Positions 31,858 to 35,162 of a DNA stretch of 35,162 nucleotides are shown piece after piece (position 1 is the stretch's first letter; every line of letters starts with the position of its first letter). The stretch is taken from assembly GCA_016291435.1 (NCBI GenBank), contig JAEEXH010000024.1:1-35162 (forward strand). Reading direction: 5' to 3'. Below the pieces are notes generated by a model. That model was given only the letters and a program-made list of their open reading frames with translations. It did not search any database and was not told the origin of the DNA. This DNA is from Oscillospiraceae bacterium (GTDB lineage: Bacteria > Bacillota > Clostridia > Oscillospirales > Ruminococcaceae). A program made the position numbers and the translations under genes.

Positions 31858-32940
31858 TTATCGCTCAGTAAAAAGATCAACATAGTGAACGCTAATTGTT
31901 TCACTATCCGGCTGCAACATCAAAATTGCAATTCTAAATGTTATATTACTGCTTTGAAGCGCAAGTGTCGGGTAAACTGTTCTAAAGTATAATGCCAGTG
32001 AAAGATCAACGTCATTTCCTTTGTATTTCAAGTAGTCCATACATGTCTTAAGTACTTCCGGGCTGCCGGCATAGTCAATGAACGAATCGGAAAGCCGCCC
32101 CCCGTCTGCGATTGTACGCATACTGTCAAGCACTTCTGTCCGAGAAATCAGATCATTGGCATACATCACCTCCAGCCATTCTTCAGCAACACCCAGGCTG
32201 TCATCCAGACGGTAGGGCTCGCCCGCTGTCATCCGGGAAACGGTTTCAAGGAACTCCGTTTTTGTGATAGTTTCCCCGAATTTCGCAAGCTCCGAAACAA
32301 CATCCTTCGGCAGGATCATCATCCGGTATTCGGGTTCTGCTTCGGGTGCTTCCGTTTCTGTCTGCGTGGTTTCTTCTGTGCTGACCGCCGCTTCACTGCC
32401 CGAAGTCGCTGCGGCTGTGTCTTGTAAGATCGTTGCGGAGGATATGAATGAAACTTGCGGTTCGACGGTTGTGATAATCGTTTCGCCTGTTGTGGTGACG
32501 GTGTCCGCGGCAGCGGTTATGATTTCCGCCGCGGCTGTTGTGACGAACAGCGGAGCGCGGTCAGCGTCTTCGGAAAGTGTTGTCTGATAGGCAATCCCCT
32601 CTTTCTCCCTGTCAGCCGTGCCGGTCGCCTCGGCAGCCTGCACGGTGCTCGTTTCAGCGGAATGCTGTGTGTGTTCTGCGGTGGTCTGCGCCTCGGAGGC
32701 TGTCTGCATCTCCAGACGCTTTTCCCGCAGCCCGCTCAGGAGAATTCCGCCGCACGAGAGCAGAATCAGGCAAGCCGCAGCGCCGGTCAGCGCCGGAAGC
32801 GCCCGGTCAAGCATGATCACGCGGCGGGATTCGCGCGGCTGTTCGCCCGCTGCCGCAGCACGCAGCAGCTCCTCGCGGCACCGCCCGCTGATATGAACAC
32901 GCCCGAGCACCCGGTTATAATCCTGCATATTCTTCTTCAT
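31858..32940 (-). CDS. Transmembrane anti-sigma-like protein with extracellular sensor module
   Basis: The protein has 360 residues. Its ATG (32940-32938) overlaps the sigma stop as ATGA; the frame is open further upstream, but that part is a shadow of the sigma gene. Residues 1-43 are cytoplasmic and helical (YNRVLGRVHISGRCREELLR). One helix spans about 46-70. Residues 75-200 are a long Thr/Ala/Glu/Ser stalk. Residues about 205-358 form a domain whose part 243-355 resembles the body of the dockerin protein encoded next. The layout matches that of membrane anti-sigma factors such as RsgI: inside sigma-binding tail, helix, outside sensor. I see no zinc-binding ZAS motif (HxxxCxxC), so the sigma-binding mode would be non-classical. 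The role is inferred from gene order and topology. Confidence 0.75.
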   Translation of the reverse strand: MKKNMQDYNRVLGRVHISGRCREELLRAAAAGEQPRESRRVIMLDRALPALTGAAACLILLSCGGILLSGLREKRLEMQTASEAQTTAEHTQHSAETSTVQAAEATGTADREKEGIAYQTTLSEDADRAPLFVTTAAAEIITAAADTVTTTGETIITTVEPQVSFISSATILQDTAAATSGSEAAVSTEETTQTETEAPEAEPEYRMMILPKDVVSELAKFGETITKTEFLETVSRMTAGEPYRLDDSLGVAEEWLEVMYANDLISRTEVLDSMRTIADGGRLSDSFIDYAGSPEVLKTCMDYLKYKGNDVDLSLALYFRTVYPTLALQSSNITFRIAILMLQPDSETISVHYVDLFTER

Positions 32941-33413
32941 GGCGTAAACTCTTCTCCCAGCATTTTTTGCAGACGCTTCCTTGCACGGGCGAGGCGTGTC
33001 TGCACAGCCGTCTCGCTCGCATCTGTGATCTCTGCGATCTCCCGCACGGTATACCCCTCGAAATAGTACAGGTGGATGATCACACGGTATTGCTCCGGCA
33101 GTGCGTTCACAGCCTCCCAGACCGCGAGCTCGGCTTCGGTCTTCGCGGGGATCTCCCCTGCCTGCTCCAGCGAAACGGTATCCCGCCGCCGGAACCTGCG
33201 GAACAGATCTCTGCTTCGGTTGATCGCGACACGCAGCATCCAGGCTTTTTCCGCCTCCGCGTCCGGAAACGGCTCTTCGCGCTGAAAGCGTATCAGAAAC
33301 ACATCGTGGGTCACATCCTCGGCGTCCTGCACATTCCGGCAGCATGTCAGCGCGACGCGGTAGACATCGTCGTGCAGCCGATCGTAGATCTCTGCCATTT
33401 GCGCTTGTTCCAT
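32937..33413 (-). CDS. ECF-type RNA polymerase sigma factor
   Basis: The protein has 158 residues from ATG 33413, with AAGGAG nine bases ahead. Region 2 is YDRLHDDVYRVALTCCRN followed by QDAEDVTHDVFL and KAWMLRVAINRSRDLFRR. Region 4 is LPEQYRVIIHLYYFEGYTVREI, then AEITDASETAVQTRLARARKRL, the HTH that recognises the -35 box. The size is standard for ECF sigma factors. Its last codons overlap the anti-sigma-like start. The operon promoter looks like sigma-A. I could not find a clear ECF-type site that would show autoregulation. Confidence 0.93.
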   Translation of the reverse strand: MEQAQMAEIYDRLHDDVYRVALTCCRNVQDAEDVTHDVFLIRFQREEPFPDAEAEKAWMLRVAINRSRDLFRRFRRRDTVSLEQAGEIPAKTEAELAVWEAVNALPEQYRVIIHLYYFEGYTVREIAEITDASETAVQTRLARARKRLQKMLGEEFTP

Positions 33414-33553
33414 GGAATGAAGCTCCTTGTATGAAGTTCCTTCACTATACACACGTTTGAGAAGGGCAAAATATCACACCCCTTCTGAAAAAAATTCAGA
33501 ATTTACAATTTGTTCATATTTTGCCCCGCGTGCCGTGCTATTATGATAGTAGT

Positions 33554-33582
33554 ATTATACCGTATCGCGCAGGGAAACGCAA
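33554..33582 (-). promoter_or_regulatory. Promoter of the ECF sigma operon
   Basis: On the minus strand TTGCGT (33582-33577), 17 bp, TATAAT (33559-33554). The leader to ATG 33413 is about 130 bases and AT-rich. Confidence 0.72.
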
Positions 33583-33592
33583 GGAATCTGCC

Positions 33593-33632
33593 GTTCACAG
33601 TTTGTTCATAATATGTTCATGCTGAGTTCATA
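33593..33632 (+). promoter_or_regulatory. Four phased direct repeats, PhoP-box-like
   Basis: TTCACA (33594), TTCATA (33604), TTCATG (33616) and TTCATA (33627) repeat in the same direction with starts 10, 12 and 11 bp apart. Three of the four fit TT[ACT]A[CT]A, the PhoP half-site known from Bacillus. The last copy lies over the place where the poor -35 (ATAGGT) of the rpsO promoter would be. A further TTCATA is at 33513-33518. The binder is inferred, not known. Confidence 0.5.
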
Positions 33633-33649
33633 GGTTTGCACGCGATATA

Positions 33650-33658
33650 TGGTATAAT
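33650..33658 (+). promoter_or_regulatory. Extended -10 promoter of rpsO
   Basis: TGGTATAAT combines the TGN extension with a perfect -10 (33653-33658). No consensus -35 sits 17 bp upstream, which fits activator dependence through the repeats just upstream. Confidence 0.75.
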
Positions 33659-33671
33659 AGAATCGCCGTTT

Positions 33672-33736
33672 ACTCGGATATAGGGTCTATGCCCGCGCTC
33701 GATCTGCGGGAATGTTCACCGTGCCTATACCTGAGT
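33672..33736 (+). promoter_or_regulatory. Structured rpsO leader, possible S15 autoregulatory site
   Basis: In the 105-base leader ACTC (33672-33675) can pair with GAGT (33733-33736), TATAGG (33679-33684) with CCTATA (33724-33729), and CCCGC (33692-33696) with GCGGG (33706-33710). The nested fold ends 34 bases before ATG. Ribosomal protein S15 is known to bind its own leader in many bacteria, using different structures; this one is a candidate. Confidence 0.55.
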
Positions 33737-33769
33737 TCATCGGTAAATTTCAAGAAAGAGGTGAATCAC

Positions 33770-34036
33770 ATGCTTCGTAAGGAGGAGAAGACAGAGGTCA
33801 TTCTCGCGAACGCGACCCATGAGGGCGACACCGGTTCCCCTGAGGTCCAGATCGCGATCCTGACCCGTCGGATCAACGACCTGAATGCGCACCTGAAGAC
33901 CCACAAGCACGATCATCATTCGTACCGCGGTCTGCTCAAGATGGTCGGCCGCCGCCGTAACCTGCTCGCATACCTGAAGAAGAAGGATATCGAGCGTTAC
34001 CGCGCGACCATCGAGAAGCTCGGTCTGCGTAAGTAA
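33770..34036 (+). CDS. rpsO: 30S ribosomal protein S15
   Basis: The protein has 88 residues, the standard length, from ATG 33770 with AAAGAGGTG ahead; the frame is open further upstream but that part is leader. S15 binds 16S rRNA helices and helps to organise the small-subunit platform. Conserved parts are [20 protein letters not shown], the [16 protein letters not shown] loop that contacts rRNA, and [14 protein letters not shown]. Codon use is biased to GAG, AAG and CTG, as expected for a highly expressed gene. pnp follows, as in most Firmicutes and in E. coli. Confidence 0.98.
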   Translation: MLRKEEKTEVILANATHEGDTGSPEVQIAILTRRINDLNAHLKTHKHDHHSYRGLLKMVGRRRNLLAYLKKKDIERYRATIEKLGLRK

Positions 34037-34055
34037 GCATCCCCGAAGAGAACAG

Positions 34056-34086
34056 GAGGGAGCAGGCAACTCGCTCCCTCTCTGTG
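34056..34086 (+). terminator. Weak terminator or attenuator after rpsO
   Basis: GAGGGAGC (34056-34063) pairs with GCTCCCTC (34073-34080), followed by TCTGTGC. The T tract is poor, so partial read-through to pnp is expected. Confidence 0.55.
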
Positions 34087-34152
34087 CATCTTCCAGAAGT
34101 ACCAGAGGAACCATGCTGCATACGGCGCTTTCGTTTCAGTCTCCGAAGGATG

Positions 34153-34210
34153 TTAGCATGAAATTCTGCTCTGCACCTTTCCTGCACGGCATGGCAGAAT
34201 TTTATGCTAA
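34153..34210 (+). promoter_or_regulatory. Long hairpin between rpsO and pnp, RNase III-site-like
   Basis: A 17-bp stem (34153-34169 with 34194-34210, one G-U pair) closes a 24-base loop. No T run follows, so it is not an ordinary terminator. It ends 67 bases before the pnp start. In E. coli a long stem at the same place is cut by RNase III and controls pnp; the parallel is inferred. Confidence 0.7.
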
Positions 34211-34277
34211 ACCCTTTGGATTTGGGAGCGGAATGCCGCCGCATCGCAGACACACGAAAAAAGGAGGCTATTCCAGA

Positions 34278-35162
34278 ATGTTCGACAATCACAAGATCTT
34301 CAAAACGACCTTCGCCGGAAGAGAGCTGACCATCGAAACAGGCAAGACCTGTGAGCTCTCGAGCGGCTCCTGCTGGGTGCGCTACGGCGACACCGTTGTC
34401 ATGGCGAATGTCACCGCAAGCGAGAAGCCGCGCGAGGGCGTGGACTTCTTCCCGCTCTCCGTGGACTACGAGGAGAGACTCTACTCCGTCGGCAGAATCC
34501 CCGGCAGCTTCATGAAGCGCGAGGGCAAGCCCTCTGAGCACGCGATCCTCACCTCCCGCTGCGTTGACCGCCCGATCAGACCGCTGTTCCCGAAGGACAT
34601 GCGCAATGATGTCGCGGTCGTCATGACCGTGCTCGCAGTCGATCAGGACTGCATGCCCGAGATCTGCGGCATGATCGGCACCTCTGTCGCAATCTCCATT
34701 TCCGATATTCCGTGGAACGGTCCGATCGGCGGCTGCGAGGTCGGTCTCGTCGACGGCGAGATTATTCTCATGCCGGACAAGGAGCAGAGAGCAAAGTCTG
34801 ATCTGAAGCTGACCGTCGCTGCAACTGCCGAGAAGATCGTCATGATCGAGGCAGGCGCAAATGAGGTCCCTGAGGATCTGATGCTCGAGTGCATCCTCAA
34901 GGCACATGAGGAGATCAAGAAGCTCGTCGCATTCATCTCTGACATTCAGAAGGAGATCGGCAAGCCGAAGTTCACCTTTGAGTCTCAGGAGGTCGATCAC
35001 GATCTCTTTGACGCGATCGCTGCATTCGCACGCAAGGATGTGGAGTTTGCACTCGACACCAACGACAAGAATGTCCGCGAGGCAAGACTCTCCCCCATCA
35101 AGAACGCAATTCACGAGAAGTTTGACCCGGAGAACGAAGCGCGCATCGGCATGATTGACGAG
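34278..35162 (+). CDS. pnp: Polyribonucleotide nucleotidyltransferase (PNPase), 5' part
   Basis: The first 295 codons are present; the gene runs off the window. The start ATG 34278 has AAGGAGG ten bases ahead. PNPase degrades RNA phosphorolytically from the 3' end and acts in mRNA turnover. The first RNase PH-like domain is clear: GRELTIETGKTCELSSGSCW, VRYGDTVVMANVTAS, VDFFPLSVDYEERLYSVGRI, PGSFMKREGKPSEHAILTSR and DRPIRPLFPKDMRNDVAVVM. Residues from about 225 enter the helical linker domain before the second PH domain. Together with rpsO and the long hairpin, this suggests autoregulation. Confidence 0.97.
   Translation, partial: MFDNHKIFKTTFAGRELTIETGKTCELSSGSCWVRYGDTVVMANVTASEKPREGVDFFPLSVDYEERLYSVGRIPGSFMKREGKPSEHAILTSRCVDRPIRPLFPKDMRNDVAVVMTVLAVDQDCMPEICGMIGTSVAISISDIPWNGPIGGCEVGLVDGEIILMPDKEQRAKSDLKLTVAATAEKIVMIEAGANEVPEDLMLECILKAHEEIKKLVAFISDIQKEIGKPKFTFESQEVDHDLFDAIAAFARKDVEFALDTNDKNVREARLSPIKNAIHEKFDPENEARIGMIDE

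Noticed and set aside
32941-33345. N-terminal extension of the anti-sigma-like frame by 135 codons
   Set aside because: This part is the +1 frame of the sigma factor gene; the ATGA overlap and the MKKN start explain the layout better.
33414-33480. ECF-type autoregulatory promoter (GGAAC near 33436 on the minus strand)
   Set aside because: No matching -10 element lies at 16-17 bp; GGAACTT is followed by the ribosome-binding region.

Overview
The window looks like a chromosomal segment of a cellulosome-bearing Clostridia, most like Ruminococcus and relatives. The evidence is two type I dockerin modules, secreted proteins with long Thr/Ala-rich linkers, the Firmicutes order pth-mfd, rpsO followed by pnp, and consensus sigma-A promoters ahead of most operons (TTGACA or TTGCAT, 17 bp, TATAAT). 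Coding regions are GC-rich. No phage, transposase or CRISPR array is seen.

Layout. 1-520: the tail of an unidentified gene, a terminator, and a promoter driving tRNA-Gly, tRNA-Arg and tRNA-His. 568-3646: a tight three-gene operon (UbiA-type prenyltransferase, HAD phosphatase, polytopic GT-C-like membrane protein) that resembles a lipid-linked pentofuranose pathway. 3747-12600 (minus): an orphan dockerin fragment with its own perfect promoter, then a signalling operon in which two membrane HD-GYP proteins flank a hybrid histidine kinase with a propeller sensor. 12900-13658: a DUF4422 glycosyltransferase-like gene. 13711-16224 (minus): three secreted or surface proteins with Thr/Ala tails. 16393-22933 (minus): two single-pass membrane proteins, a PHP phosphoesterase, pth and mfd. 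23052-25756 (minus): gmd, then an SDR-GNAT operon bounded by two identical 41-bp direct repeats, one of which abuts a truncated XRE regulator. 26149-29378 (minus): a PfkB sugar-phosphate kinase, a small membrane protein and a sodium:solute symporter. 29568-30859: a small unknown gene and a DegV protein. 30934-33413 (minus): an operon of ECF sigma factor, transmembrane anti-sigma-like protein and secreted dockerin protein. 33593-35162: rpsO and the 5' part of pnp, with structured leaders.

The most promising unusual system is the ECF sigma / anti-sigma / dockerin operon. The extracellular part of the anti-sigma-like protein and the body of the dockerin protein share a weak but collinear module of about 115 residues, which suggests that a duplicated sensor domain is displayed both on the membrane and on the cellulosome. 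Other points of interest are the UbiA-HAD-GT-C cassette, the direct-repeat junction with the broken XRE gene, a PhoP-box-like array of phased repeats upstream of rpsO, a long rpsO-pnp hairpin like the RNase III site known in E. coli, a structured non-coding element near 26.05 kb, and an HD-GYP protein that has lost several catalytic residues.
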